Shown here piece by piece: positions 39,101-47,777 of a stretch of 64,000 nt of DNA. Each line of letters opens with the position of its first letter. Positions within the stretch are counted from its first letter, which is position 1. The stretch comes from Anaerolineales bacterium (lineage in GTDB: Bacteria; Chloroflexota; Anaerolineae; Aggregatilineales; J027). The DNA lies in assembly GCA_020634155.1 (NCBI GenBank), contig JACKCI010000001.1, forward strand, positions 1,364,001 to 1,428,000, given 5' to 3'. Position numbers and translations under genes: made by a program. The notes under the pieces were generated by a model, which worked only from the letters and a program-made list of their open reading frames with translations, did not search any database and was not told where the DNA came from.

Positions 39101-39246
39101 CCGATGAATCCATCACCTTTACCCTACCGGACACCACACCCGTCCTGCTGCCTTTCGATATTGACATCGCTATCAACGGGCCACGTCTATTGCATGACCC
39201 TACCCTCCCCATGCCCGCCTTAATCGTGGATGGATTCAGCCAATGA
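36091..39246 (+). CDS. Large multi-spanning membrane protein, GT-C/PTPS-related type, with C-terminal extracytoplasmic domains
   Basis: Up to 1051 residues; GTG at 36091 or 36106 both possible, inside the end of the flippase gene. The N-terminal two thirds have about twelve helices and an early RNTYDAYVHIFFADHYAR loop with acidic residues, as in GT-C glycosyltransferases and the 6-pyruvoyl-tetrahydropterin-synthase-related membrane family. A helix at about 672-690 leads to an NTF2-like stretch (SPEQTVLAYYDALDFKRFAE) and then a beta-rich Ig-like part (about 860-960). It probably transfers or handles a lipid-linked sugar, but the activity is not proven by sequence. Confidence 0.7.
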   Translation: MGLCGVSLDDKHFSGIEAWFQHYRLVILAMVGSFVFHGALLLAGTYRNTYDAYVHIFFADHYARTWWDLWEPRWYTGFTMVSYPPLTHHLTALLSYPFSLTSGFIIVMVTSSVLTTLGVYRFSLLWVDHRPACYAALLVVFSSSIAETIHLFGQLPTMFVMGVMLNALPFVAAWIERGNPLDFIKGLALLMVAAAGHHVTTLFGMVFFSGPIFATLLLDKFRTPRADEPDYSQQRFTLGILRKRIIIRIKRVFPTLIRCAMIGVALIFIIVFTVLPYWLWSSSDPITQISIPHGSRENFIQNQSIGFMFFVVPWGLMILILPYALYKGFSSRNWIVACSLALMTLLGTGGTTPIPAFLLRAAFYILTLDRFTFWSTIIILPFAGQFVESLVHGRLGLWLSGHFGNLVRWLIAASFGGALIGVALFVANLAQFRRFQPAPLDMGPIVEFLHKDNHDRWRYLTLGFGDQMAWLSAQTTAASAEGNYHSARRLPEMTSTPIERLDGAKFTSIPGLGSLDEFVTYPQRYNLKYIFLNDAFYKPLLYFNGWHFLGVLDNDVEVWERADVPPIPTDVIHPEYPIWQRLMWGILPVGSLGVTAIAFLVIPVLAHWMPPLPLSRRIRKWRLVSGWLMDAGTHPDKPSDDWQVWRILVRRFVPPLNLNPLVRRSIYGTVILLMGLAILGAGFRQWRQKQVSPEQTVLAYYDALDFKRFAESYTYLQTDLTQEEYLRWLSLQGGLVRSFGKLNNLYIDLEPRADDSYQADIIAEWLTALGTYPQHDTYHLIKTDAGWKLMLDVVPPPLPSATLITTQSNAYFINTPLASLDETDLQRGVLDRTLLMVGSVTVLYAPDVPIGFEPTEPPDVGREGRYHGLISVVGVVANVDSLPAQVTITAALRDADGNRLADTNAGDVMLHQLLPGESTPFRVDFSGARAVQILELDTIASVDISIRGIPTQYNLARPLILTSNGQLYNASSQMVDVPRVLYTTVDDYGLSWPDRYYLPEAVAPDESITFTLPDTTPVLLPFDIDIAINGPRLLHDPTLPMPALIVDGFSQ

Positions 39247-40145
39247 GAGCGCTACTACTGGCCTGTCTCGTTTGGATACTCACCATTGGGAATAACCTCC
39301 AGCAACCCGCGCCACCGTTGCACCTCAGCGCCGATACCACCCTCACCGCTGGCGACGCATGGCAGGTCACTATAGAAGGCACCCCCAACCAATCAGTAGA
39401 TTTGGCACTACTGACAGGTTTACAGGTTCTCTCAACCACCCTCACCCTTGACGATACGGGCACCGCAACATGGCCCATCGAAGCTGGACGCATCATTAAC
39501 TCCGGCACGGCCCTCCTTACCGCCCAAGCGGGTGAACAACAGGCCACCTTAACCCTACAAGTCCGTCCTGCCCGCCTGCAAAAACTTGACCTGCTCACCG
39601 CCGCCAACACCATCCGCGCTTATGCCGAAGACGAAGCCCAAGTTATCGCCCTCGGCGTTGATGAATGGGGCAACCCTGCCACCCAACGCCTCTCCCTAGT
39701 CACCACCTACCCCCAAACCGCCCCCCACGCCAGCCATATCGCCCTCCGCAACGGCTTTGGCTGGTGGTGGCTGCCTAGTCATAGCTTGCCGGGGCGCATA
39801 CAGGTACAGGTCGCCTCCACTACACTGGTTATTCAGCAGACCGCAGGCACCCCCCGCATCCTGTCTCTTTCGCTTTCGGTGGATTGCCTACCCCTGAACA
39901 TCCCCGCCACCCTTGTCGTGAGCGCTGAAGCCCGCGATGCCTACGGACAGATTGTCCCCGACGGCACCCTCTTGCACGTCACATGGACAGGCGGTGGACA
40001 AGGCTGGGTCAGCACCATTGAAGGGCGGGCTATCCTGCGCTTGCCTACCCCCGCCCAACGCGGCCTCTATCGCTTTGTCGTTGCCAGTGACACCTATCAA
40101 TCGGATGGTCAGTGGTTACATGTGGGGGTCTGTGATGAGCCGTAA
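39243..40145 (+). CDS. Exported protein with Ig-like domains
   Basis: 300 residues. Signal peptide MRALLLACLVWILTIGNNLQ. Three beta-rich units of about 90 residues follow, with invasin-like phrases such as LDDTGTATWPIEAG, VDEWGNPATQRLSLVTTYP and ARDAYGQIVPDGTLLHVTW. Such domains are typical structural parts of surface proteins. ATGA overlap with the large membrane protein and an 11-base overlap with the next gene show a single transcript and linked expression. No catalytic motif seen. Confidence 0.75.
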   Translation: MRALLLACLVWILTIGNNLQQPAPPLHLSADTTLTAGDAWQVTIEGTPNQSVDLALLTGLQVLSTTLTLDDTGTATWPIEAGRIINSGTALLTAQAGEQQATLTLQVRPARLQKLDLLTAANTIRAYAEDEAQVIALGVDEWGNPATQRLSLVTTYPQTAPHASHIALRNGFGWWWLPSHSLPGRIQVQVASTTLVIQQTAGTPRILSLSLSVDCLPLNIPATLVVSAEARDAYGQIVPDGTLLHVTWTGGGQGWVSTIEGRAILRLPTPAQRGLYRFVVASDTYQSDGQWLHVGVCDEP

Positions 40146-40716
40146 AGCCAAACTCAAACTCTTGATATTCCTTGGGGGCCTAGGGGTGTCGATGATTACC
40201 ATTGGCATTGGTCTACGTGCCCTATTTCATCTCATCGCCTCTTTCCAAGAAGGAGCCGACCCTGACAGCGCCTTTCATGGCTTCACCATCGAAATCCCTG
40301 ACCCCGACCAAGCCATGTGGCTCTCCACAATCCCCCAAAGTGGCGGCAAAGTACCACGCGCCGCAGAACAAGAGGAAATTCTCTCCAGCTATTGGGCCGC
40401 ATGGCAAAGCCTTAGCAACGCCTACCATGCGGGCAATACCGAGGAACTATTGACCTATTGGACAGGAGCCGCCTATGAGCAGATTCTGGCAACCCTACCC
40501 GAAGACATCATACTCACAACCGAGCATCACCAACTCGATTTGTTGTTCTTTAGCGAAGACTCCAGCATTGTTCGTTTTGAAGACCAAGGATTCACCTTAA
40601 AGTGGCAGGGAGCAGGCGTTAACCTCCATAGCGAAACCACCGCCCTTGTCACCATGACACTCGACCAAGGGTACTGGCGAATTCGTCTGATTGAATTTCA
40701 TCATCGCCCACGTTAA
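40135..40716 (+). CDS. Anchored protein with an ARC6-IMS/NTF2-like domain
   Basis: 193 residues from the ATG at 40135; a longer frame to 39937 only shadows the previous gene. One helix at about 7-31, then a soluble domain: EEILSSYWAAWQSLSNAYHA, EELLTYWTGAAYEQI and TTALVTMTLDQGYWRI. This layout resembles the IMS domain of ARC6-like proteins and NTF2-like folds, seen also at the C-terminal part of the large protein two genes upstream. Function unknown; context is surface glycan assembly. Confidence 0.65.
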   Translation: MSRKAKLKLLIFLGGLGVSMITIGIGLRALFHLIASFQEGADPDSAFHGFTIEIPDPDQAMWLSTIPQSGGKVPRAAEQEEILSSYWAAWQSLSNAYHAGNTEELLTYWTGAAYEQILATLPEDIILTTEHHQLDLLFFSEDSSIVRFEDQGFTLKWQGAGVNLHSETTALVTMTLDQGYWRIRLIEFHHRPR

Positions 40717-40762
40717 GCACCGATTTATGCTAAAATTTTTTCTAAGCCTTAACAGAGGGACT

Positions 40763-42604
40763 ATGGAACAAGTAGCAAAATTCACCCTTCACAACCCATC
40801 GTTTAAGCGAACCATTGTGCCACTTGGCTTGATGGTTTTAGCACTCGTGATATTAAACTGGGGCTTGTACCACTGGCTGCGTGCCGAAGACCCCACCCCA
40901 ATTGGCTACGAACTCCCTCAATATCAACCCTTCGATAGCGACGACCTCGCGGGTTATGTCAACATTGCTGGCGAATGGGAAGTTCGGGATGGCACACTCG
41001 TCCAACTCAGCCCAACTGGCTATGACCTGATTATGGCTATCCCCTTTGATATTGCTCCTGACCAACCCTATGAGATGACCGCCCGCCTCAATTTCCTCAG
41101 TGAGCAACGCGGGGGCGGCTTTGTCTTCAACATGGCCCAAGCCACCGCCCGCCAAAAAAGTCACATGGTACGCTTCAACCTTGACGGGGACGCGCTCTAT
41201 CTCATCTATGGCTACTACGACGATGCCAGCAACTTCACCGGACAGGGCAATGTCCGCCTCGATTTTGTCCCAACCCAAGGGGACTGGACTGCGCTCACGG
41301 TTCAAATCACAGGCGAGACCTACCAACTGCTGGTCAATGATGTTGTCGTCGCCAGCCAAATCCCCGCCGAATATCGGGGCGGCTCCGTCGGCCTTACCAC
41401 CTCCAATAGCCAAGTCGCCTTTGATGACCTCTTGGTACGGGCATGGGAACCCACCGAGTCCATCCCCGTTGTCGAAGCCCAGCCGACAGAAGCGCCCGAT
41501 ACCCCCCTTGACACCCCACCCACCGAAACCGTTGAGGGCCTTGATACCACCGACACGACCACAACACGGGTCTTCCAAGACACCTTTGATGCTGTTGGTG
41601 ATGGTGAACCGCTATGGGTACCCTTTAGCGGCAATTGGGCCTTTGAAACAGGTGCTTTTGTGCAGAGCCAAGCCGACGGCTATGATTTTGGCGCAGGCTA
41701 CACAGGTCAAAGTTTCACCCCACCCTACACCTTGCAAGTCACCCTCCAACACCGAGAGGGCGTTGGTGGCGGGGTTCTCTTTAACATGGCCCAACCCAAC
41801 GACAAACAACAAGCGCTCATGGTACGCTACGGCCCCGAAGATGGGGCCATCATGTGGGGCTATTTTGATGAAGGTGGCGCGTTTATTGGGGTCGGTAACG
41901 CCGATGTCCCCGTCGCCCGACAAGCGACCCATCAAATGACCATTACCGTCAACCCCGATACCTATGCCATCACTATTGACGGGCAACCTGTCGCCCAAGA
42001 CATTCCAGCGAACTATAAGGGTGGCTATATTGGCCTGACCGCCTCCCAAAGTGTGGTGGCCTTTAGCGCCGTTGAGGTCTTGACCGAAAGCGGCACTCCT
42101 GACGTCACCGAACAGGAATTTAGCGCCATTACGGGTCAATGGGAAACCGTCGATGGCATCACCACCCAAACCGAAACCGCACCAGCCGACTTCATCGCAG
42201 GTGTGGGGGTCTTTGCTGAAGTCTTCCAAGTCAGCGTCCAAATCAAGCTACCCGAAGACCCCGAACTAAGCGATGCGGGCGGTGGCTTAGTCTTCCACAT
42301 GAATGGGCGCGATGACCCCACCCAAGGCCACATGGTGCGCTTTGGCAATGGTGGCACCGAACTCCTCTGGGGTCGTTATGATGCCCAAGGCGTTTTCTTA
42401 GGCGAAGGGGGTGTGCCGCTTGAACTCGACAACACCCAACCCCATACCCTAACCCTAACTGTCTCCACCGAAAGCTATTCAATCGCGGTGGACGATGAGA
42501 CCTTGATTGAAAACATCCCCCTCCAAAGCACCAGCGGGTGGATGGGCCTTGTCAGTTTTCGGGGTAACGTCCAGTTCTCGGCCTTTGGGCTAGAATTGAG
42601 ATAA
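40763..42604 (+). CDS. Anchored surface protein with three tandem LamG/concanavalin-like domains
   Basis: 613 residues from the ATG at 40763 (AGAGGG 4 bases upstream). A signal anchor at about 17-37 is followed by three homologous units of about 170 residues. Each has GEWEV/GNWAF/GQWET, then GGGFVFNMAQ / GGGVLFNMAQ / GGGLVFHMNG, then HMVRF / LMVRY / HMVRF, and ends in GGSVGLTTSNSQVAFDD-like text. This is the jelly-roll pattern of LamG/DUF1080-like carbohydrate-binding domains. A Thr/Pro-rich linker separates units 1 and 2. Likely binds glycans outside the cell (inferred). Confidence 0.8.
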   Translation: MEQVAKFTLHNPSFKRTIVPLGLMVLALVILNWGLYHWLRAEDPTPIGYELPQYQPFDSDDLAGYVNIAGEWEVRDGTLVQLSPTGYDLIMAIPFDIAPDQPYEMTARLNFLSEQRGGGFVFNMAQATARQKSHMVRFNLDGDALYLIYGYYDDASNFTGQGNVRLDFVPTQGDWTALTVQITGETYQLLVNDVVVASQIPAEYRGGSVGLTTSNSQVAFDDLLVRAWEPTESIPVVEAQPTEAPDTPLDTPPTETVEGLDTTDTTTTRVFQDTFDAVGDGEPLWVPFSGNWAFETGAFVQSQADGYDFGAGYTGQSFTPPYTLQVTLQHREGVGGGVLFNMAQPNDKQQALMVRYGPEDGAIMWGYFDEGGAFIGVGNADVPVARQATHQMTITVNPDTYAITIDGQPVAQDIPANYKGGYIGLTASQSVVAFSAVEVLTESGTPDVTEQEFSAITGQWETVDGITTQTETAPADFIAGVGVFAEVFQVSVQIKLPEDPELSDAGGGLVFHMNGRDDPTQGHMVRFGNGGTELLWGRYDAQGVFLGEGGVPLELDNTQPHTLTLTVSTESYSIAVDDETLIENIPLQSTSGWMGLVSFRGNVQFSAFGLELR

Positions 42605-42605
42605 C

Positions 42606-43865
42606 ATGATGCAGGATTATGTAGAAAAAGCGAAAGCATATTGGCAAAAAACAACCACGTTGGCGAGTCAAGGCTACACCTTCATCAATCAACCGCGCTA
42701 CCATTGGCTCATCCGCACCCTTGTAGTCTTCTTAGTCACCCGCTTTATCGTCTTCATTGCCGCCTACCTTGCTGAAATCGCTATTCCGGGTGTCGAAGGA
42801 GATGCTTATTATCACGTCGATCGCGCCAACATCTTTCTAGATGTCTGGGCACGCTGGGACAGCGCCTTCTATTTGAACATCATCCAATACGGCTACTGGT
42901 TCCAACCCGGTTATCAAAGCTCAGTGGCCTTCTTTCCCCTCTACCCCCTCATGATGGGCATCATCGAACCTCTCGCGGGCAGTTACTTAGCAGCCGGTGT
43001 CTGGGTCAGCAACCTCTGCCTGTTGGGAGCCTTGTTCTTTCTCTATCGCTTGACTGAACTCGAATTTGGGGATGCTGGCGCTGCTACCCGTTCCATCTTC
43101 TATATTGCGGCCTTTCCTACCGCGTTCTTCTTCAACGCGGTCTACACCGAAAGCACCTTTTTGCTCTTTGCGGTGGGCAGCATGTACTTCGCCCGCAAAC
43201 AGTTATGGGCTTGGGCCGCCCTGATGGGCATGCTTTGTAGTGCCAGCCGCATTGTGGGGGTTATCATGTGGGGTGTGGTTGGCCTCGAATGGCTACGCGC
43301 TCATGGCTGGACGCTAACCACCATCCACCGCAAAGAGTCATGGCAAAACCTCCTCAAAGGCTTGCGGACGGACTACATCAGCCTTGCCATCATTTGTATG
43401 ATACCCCTAGGGTTGTTCAGCTACATGTACTTCCTCAAGCATGTCTTTGATGACCCTGTGGCCTTTTCGACCACCCAAAGCGCATGGGGACGCCAAACTG
43501 TCGGTCCCTTTGTCATCATTCGTCGAGATACCAGCGCCCTGTTTACGGGCAATATCTGGACAGGTCAAATCTGGTATCATATCGCCCTCGACTTACTGGC
43601 TTTCTTTGCCATTGTCATTGCCACCATCCCCATGTGGCGACGCCTAGGGGCCAGCTATGCCCTCTACAGCTTGTTATGCGTCTTAATCCCCATCTCAAGT
43701 GGCACCCAGAGTATCATCCGCTACACGCTTGTCATCTTCCCGTTTTTCATGATGTTGGGCTGGTGGGGGCGCTACCAAGCCATTGACCGCACACTAACGA
43801 TTGGGTTTAGCGTTTTTCTCGGTATCTTGACCGCCGTCTTTGTCAATTGGATTTTTATTGCCTGA
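42606..43865 (+). CDS. GT-C family glycosyltransferase, PIG-V mannosyltransferase-like
   Basis: 419 residues, about ten helices. WARWDSAFYLNIIQYGYW near residue 79 and SVAFFPLYPLMMGIIEPL near residue 105 match the PIG-V/GPI mannosyltransferase-II type signature (WDSxxY, FFPLYP), with the acidic residue in the first loop. Such enzymes use a lipid-phosphate sugar on the outer face. It begins one base after the LamG protein stop, and the next gene encodes a dolichyl-phosphate-sugar-type synthase that could supply the donor. Confidence 0.8.
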   Translation: MMQDYVEKAKAYWQKTTTLASQGYTFINQPRYHWLIRTLVVFLVTRFIVFIAAYLAEIAIPGVEGDAYYHVDRANIFLDVWARWDSAFYLNIIQYGYWFQPGYQSSVAFFPLYPLMMGIIEPLAGSYLAAGVWVSNLCLLGALFFLYRLTELEFGDAGAATRSIFYIAAFPTAFFFNAVYTESTFLLFAVGSMYFARKQLWAWAALMGMLCSASRIVGVIMWGVVGLEWLRAHGWTLTTIHRKESWQNLLKGLRTDYISLAIICMIPLGLFSYMYFLKHVFDDPVAFSTTQSAWGRQTVGPFVIIRRDTSALFTGNIWTGQIWYHIALDLLAFFAIVIATIPMWRRLGASYALYSLLCVLIPISSGTQSIIRYTLVIFPFFMMLGWWGRYQAIDRTLTIGFSVFLGILTAVFVNWIFIA

Positions 43866-43878
43866 GAGGTAACCGTTC

Positions 43879-44652
43879 ATGCCTTACACAAACTATGAGA
43901 CATGGAAGACCACACCCATCACCAACAAACCCTTGCTGTCGATTGTTATTCCGGCCTACAACGAGGCCCAACGCATAGTACCCACCATTGGAGCCATTGC
44001 CTCCCACGTCTCCGACCTCGGCTTTGACTGGGAGTTGATTATTGCCGACGATGGCTCCAAAGATGAAACCGTACCCCTTGTTCAAGAAATGAACTTCGCC
44101 AATCTGAACTTGCTCATCGCGGAGAAAAATGGCGGCAAAGGGAGTGCCGTCCAACGCGGTATGCTGGCTTCTAAAGGGGATTATGTGCTATTCTGCGACG
44201 CCGATAACTCAACCCCCATTGAGGAAGTCACCAACCTGCTTGACCGTCTGCAAAACCAAGGCTATGATGTCGCAGTCGGGTCACGCGCTGCCGAAGGGGC
44301 CAGTGAAAGCAACAAGAGATTCATGCGCCACCTGATGAGCGCTGTGTTACGCGGCATTGTCAAATATGGCTTCCGCATCCCCGTCAAGGACACCCAATGC
44401 GGCTTCAAGATGTACACCGAAAAAGCCGCCAAGCATCTCCATGAAAAACAGACCATCATGGGCTTTTCCTTTGACCTAGAAATCCTGTACCTTGCCCGCA
44501 AATATGGCTATCGTATTGCCGAGGTACCCGTCAACTGGATTGACGCTCCCGGCTCCAAAGTTGACCCCGCCAAAGAAGCCCGCCGTTTTCTGCGGGACTT
44601 GGTTAAAATTAAACGTAACGACTGGCAAGGTCGCTATGGAGGAGCAGCTTAA
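43879..44652 (+). CDS. GT2 glycosyltransferase, dolichyl-phosphate glucosyl/mannosyltransferase-like
   Basis: 257 residues. GT-A fold with LLSIVIPAYNEAQRIVPTI, DDGSKDET, NGGKGSAVQRGM, DADNSTPI (DxD-like) and DTQCGFKMYTEKAA, all typical of ALG5/DPM1-type enzymes that make polyprenyl-phosphate sugars. AGAGGT ribosome site. The stop and the next start share one base (TAATG). Works with the neighbouring GT-C enzyme in the usual donor/acceptor logic (inferred). Confidence 0.88.
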   Translation: MPYTNYETWKTTPITNKPLLSIVIPAYNEAQRIVPTIGAIASHVSDLGFDWELIIADDGSKDETVPLVQEMNFANLNLLIAEKNGGKGSAVQRGMLASKGDYVLFCDADNSTPIEEVTNLLDRLQNQGYDVAVGSRAAEGASESNKRFMRHLMSAVLRGIVKYGFRIPVKDTQCGFKMYTEKAAKHLHEKQTIMGFSFDLEILYLARKYGYRIAEVPVNWIDAPGSKVDPAKEARRFLRDLVKIKRNDWQGRYGGAA

Positions 44653-45863
44653 TGCGGATTGCGCTTGTCACGACCTACCCACCGGGGATGGGGTCACTCA
44701 ATGAATATGCGTTCCATTTTGTGAAGCATCTCCGCCAAAAACCAGAGGTTGAGGCTATCACCCTATTGGTGGATGAACTGCCGCCCGATGAACAGTACAG
44801 CAAACGCACTGAAGCTGGGGCCGACATAAGCTTTGATGTCTGTTGGCGCTTTGAGGCCCTCAATAACACCCGTCGGATTGTCGAAGCGGTGCAACGTATT
44901 AAGCCCGATGTTGTCCTCTTTAACATTCAATTTGCTTCCTTTGGCAGCCGCCGCATCCCCGCCGCCCTCGGCTTGACAGCACCGATGCGGATTAAACGGG
45001 CAACAGACATCCCAACTTTTGTCCTGCTCCATAACATCATGGAAACCGTCGATTTACAGAGCGCGGGCTTTGCCCAAAATGTCCTGATACGGTGGATAAC
45101 TGAGTTCTTTGGGGCCATCTTCACCCGTCAACTGCTCAAGGCCGACTTGGTGGCGCTGACCATCCCCAAATACGTCGAAATCCTGCAACGCAAGTACAAG
45201 GCCGATAACGTGTTGCTGGCTCCACATGGCGCATTTGACGACGCTCCACCCCTGCACCATACCCCCGCCGAGCATCCCTTCCAAGTCATGACCTTTGGCA
45301 AATTCGGCACCTATAAAAAGGTCGAGCCGCTGATTCGCGCCATTGAACACCTCCAGCAAAACGGCTACCCCGACCTTGAACTGGTGGTTGCTGGCTCCGA
45401 TAGCCCCAACGCTCCCGGCTACTTGGCAAATGTCCAAACCCAATATGCCCATGTCCCCCACATTCGCTTCACAGGCTATGTGCCAGAAGCAGCTATCCCT
45501 GACCTCTTTACCCAAGCGACGGTAGTGGTCTTCCCTTACGAAAGCACAACGGGTAGCTCTGGTGTACTGCATCAAGCGGGCAGCTATGGGCGGGCTTGCG
45601 TCCTACCCCATATCGGTGACTTTAAGGAATTGGTGGAGGAGGAGGGTTATAAAGGCGAATATTTTGAGGCCAATAACCACCTCAGCTTGGCAGCAGCCAT
45701 CGAACACCTCCTCAGCGACCCCGCCCACCGCCACCTATTGGAGCAGCAGAATTACCTTGCCGCCAATGGCCTCCCTATGCGTGAGGTCGTGGACTGGTAT
45801 TTATTGCATATCGAGCAACTATTAGGGAGTGCTTATGAAAATCGAAACCCAGCAAAAAAGTGA
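44652..45863 (+). CDS. GT4-type glycosyltransferase
   Basis: 403 residues with a GT-B fold. N-terminal ALVTTYPPGMGSLNEYAFHF, a mid-protein FGKFGTYKKVEPLIRAIEHL donor-side stretch and PYESTTGSSGVLHQAGSYGR, the nucleotide-sugar E-x7-E type region near residue 300. Soluble, cytosolic. Its last 29 bases contain the start of the first STAS gene, so glycosyltransferase and partner-switch translation are linked. Confidence 0.87.
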   Translation: MRIALVTTYPPGMGSLNEYAFHFVKHLRQKPEVEAITLLVDELPPDEQYSKRTEAGADISFDVCWRFEALNNTRRIVEAVQRIKPDVVLFNIQFASFGSRRIPAALGLTAPMRIKRATDIPTFVLLHNIMETVDLQSAGFAQNVLIRWITEFFGAIFTRQLLKADLVALTIPKYVEILQRKYKADNVLLAPHGAFDDAPPLHHTPAEHPFQVMTFGKFGTYKKVEPLIRAIEHLQQNGYPDLELVVAGSDSPNAPGYLANVQTQYAHVPHIRFTGYVPEAAIPDLFTQATVVVFPYESTTGSSGVLHQAGSYGRACVLPHIGDFKELVEEEGYKGEYFEANNHLSLAAAIEHLLSDPAHRHLLEQQNYLAANGLPMREVVDWYLLHIEQLLGSAYENRNPAKK

Positions 45864-46176
45864 TGTCGTCATCGTCCGCATCGAGGGCCGCTTCGATGCC
45901 TTTGGTGTGCCAGAAGCCGAGCAGCATTTTCAAGCCGCCATTGACCAGCAACCCCGCCACCTTGTCATTAACCTTGGTGGGGTCAACTTCATCGACTCAA
46001 CGGCTTTAGCGGCCTTGGTACGCGCCCTAAAGCGTGTCCGTGAGCATCAAAGCGACCTGAGTTTATGCAACCTTCAACAGGCCGTGCAAATCATCTTTGA
46101 GCTAACCCGCCTTGATAAAGCCTTTTCGCTCTATGCAGATGAATCTGCCGCCTTAACTGCCTTGGGGGTCGCATGA
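45835..46176 (+). CDS. STAS-domain anti-sigma factor antagonist (1)
   Basis: 113 residues from the ATG at 45835 (AGGGAG 5 bases upstream). Whole protein is one STAS domain; the phosphorylatable Ser is Ser55 in NFIDSTALAALVRALK. Such antagonists bind an RsbW-like kinase when unphosphorylated and release its target. Two consecutive STAS genes suggest two targets or two inputs. Confidence 0.9.
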   Translation: MKIETQQKSDVVIVRIEGRFDAFGVPEAEQHFQAAIDQQPRHLVINLGGVNFIDSTALAALVRALKRVREHQSDLSLCNLQQAVQIIFELTRLDKAFSLYADESAALTALGVA

Positions 46177-46508
46177 ACATTACTGAGCAAGACCTCATCC
46201 TAAAAGTCAACATCATCACCCTAACAGGCAGGCTCGATGTCACCAGCGCCCCACGCCTGCGTGACCATGCCCAAGCCAAGCTCGGCGCAGGCTACACCCA
46301 TTTCATCCTTGACCTTTCCCAGCTTGAGTTCTTGGATAGCGCCGGACTAGCCGCCTTGGTCAACCTCCTCAAGAACGCCCGCACCCAAGGGGGTGATGTC
46401 CGCTTGGTCATGCCCCAAGCCGAGGCCGCCAGCCGCACCATCTACCTAACCAAATTTGACCGTGTATTTTCTCTTTATGAGGATGTTGAGCAAGCAAAGC
46501 GCTATTAG
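46173..46508 (+). CDS. STAS-domain anti-sigma factor antagonist (2)
   Basis: 111 residues, one STAS domain, with Ser56 in LEFLDSAGLAALVNLLK. ATGA overlap with the first STAS gene. Sequence differs enough from its neighbour (e.g. LTGRLDVTSAPRLRDHA against IEGRFDAFGVPEAEQHF) to argue for an old duplication with separate roles. Confidence 0.9.
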   Translation: MNITEQDLILKVNIITLTGRLDVTSAPRLRDHAQAKLGAGYTHFILDLSQLEFLDSAGLAALVNLLKNARTQGGDVRLVMPQAEAASRTIYLTKFDRVFSLYEDVEQAKRY

Positions 46509-46510
46509 AC

Positions 46511-47773
46511 ATGACCGACCCATCTGGTGAGATTGAACGGCTTAGGAATCGCGTTCAACAGCTTGAACAAGAACTTGATGACATGACGGTTGCATTGGCG
46601 CAGGCGTGGGATCAGCTTGCGCCCTTGTTACAAGATACCTCCCAGCAACAGGCCACCACCGTCACCGACCTCACCCCTGTTCTCGAAACCGTCATGGCTG
46701 CCATTGGCGTTGATTACGGGGCCATCTATCTAAAAGAGATGGACGAATGTTTCATCATCCCTAACGATCCACTCGTCGGGGAAACCCTAAAACAGCAACT
46801 CCAGACCATCCCCTACACCACCGAGCCAATTATCATCGACCAAATCCGCATCCTACAGCGCTATTCATCACACTGGGTCTTTATGCCGATGCTGGCCGAT
46901 GGCACATTGCAAGGCGTGATTGGGGTGGGGGTCAACAGCAATCAACACCGGTTCAATTCCTATGACATGCGGGTACTGGCCCGTATGACAGAACGCGCCA
47001 CCAGCCAAATCACCGCCGCCAACCTTGCCCAAAGCCGCCACCGCGAAGCCCGTCTATCCCATGAGCTACAGATTGCCCATCAGATTCAGCTTTCCATCCA
47101 GCCCTTACATTTCCCCACCCTCACCCAAATCACCCTTGCCGCCAATTGGCAACCCGCCCAAACCGTCGGGGGTGATGCGTGGGGTTGGATCCAGCAAACC
47201 AACGGCAATTTAACCTGTTTTCTATTGGATGTATCTGGCAAAGGCCTACCCGCAGCACTGGCCGCTGTCTCCTTGCACACGGCTCTGGTGATGGCCCTCA
47301 CCCTTGACCTCAACCCCGTTGAGACCCTCACCATCGTCAATGACCAATTCTATGACGCCTATACCAATGCGGGTATCTTTGCCACTGCTGTTGTGATTGC
47401 CATTGACCCCTATACGGGCATGGTTGAGCAAGCCAACGCGGGACATCCCCCCACCCTTGCCTGCATGGATGGCGCATGGTATCGCTGGGAAGCGACCGCC
47501 CCACCCATCGGCGTTCTGCCCGACCTAGGGGTTGAATGTCAGACCTATCGCCTCTTACCCGGAGACACCTTCGTCTGTTATAGCGATGGCTTTAGTGAAA
47601 TTGAGACTCCCGACGGGCTATGGGGAGATGCAGGCATCGTCTCGGTGCTGTCTCAAGCCCTAACACACCCCCCATCCATGATTCAAGCGGTACTTCAAGC
47701 TGCGGAGTCCCTACAGCAAGGCCGTAGCCCCCACGATGACCAAACTATAGTGATCGTTCATTATGCAGGGTAG
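46511..47773 (+). CDS. PP2C-type (SpoIIE/RsbU) phosphatase with GAF domain
   Basis: 420 residues. A short coiled coil (1-30), a GAF domain (about 55-175), then a PP2C-like SpoIIE domain with VGGDAWGW, LLDVSGKGLPAAL, NAGHPPTL, CYSDGFSEIETPDG and SPHDDQTIVIV; the metal-binding aspartates are in place. It should dephosphorylate one or both STAS proteins on a signal sensed by GAF. Starts 2 bases after the second STAS stop. Confidence 0.92.
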   Translation: MTDPSGEIERLRNRVQQLEQELDDMTVALAQAWDQLAPLLQDTSQQQATTVTDLTPVLETVMAAIGVDYGAIYLKEMDECFIIPNDPLVGETLKQQLQTIPYTTEPIIIDQIRILQRYSSHWVFMPMLADGTLQGVIGVGVNSNQHRFNSYDMRVLARMTERATSQITAANLAQSRHREARLSHELQIAHQIQLSIQPLHFPTLTQITLAANWQPAQTVGGDAWGWIQQTNGNLTCFLLDVSGKGLPAALAAVSLHTALVMALTLDLNPVETLTIVNDQFYDAYTNAGIFATAVVIAIDPYTGMVEQANAGHPPTLACMDGAWYRWEATAPPIGVLPDLGVECQTYRLLPGDTFVCYSDGFSEIETPDGLWGDAGIVSVLSQALTHPPSMIQAVLQAAESLQQGRSPHDDQTIVIVHYAG

Positions 47774-47777
47774 TTAT

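Noticed and set aside
39937..40134. N-terminal extension of the IMS-like protein
   Set aside because: It reads a shifted frame of the Ig-like gene and lacks a ribosome site; the ATG at 40135 gives a proper anchor helix.
40853..41578. Minus-strand open frame inside the LamG-like gene
   Set aside because: A shadow of the repeated beta-rich coding sequence on the plus strand.
41100..41939. Second plus-strand frame inside the LamG-like gene
   Set aside because: Out of frame with the repeats, Pro/Lys-rich and without a start signal.
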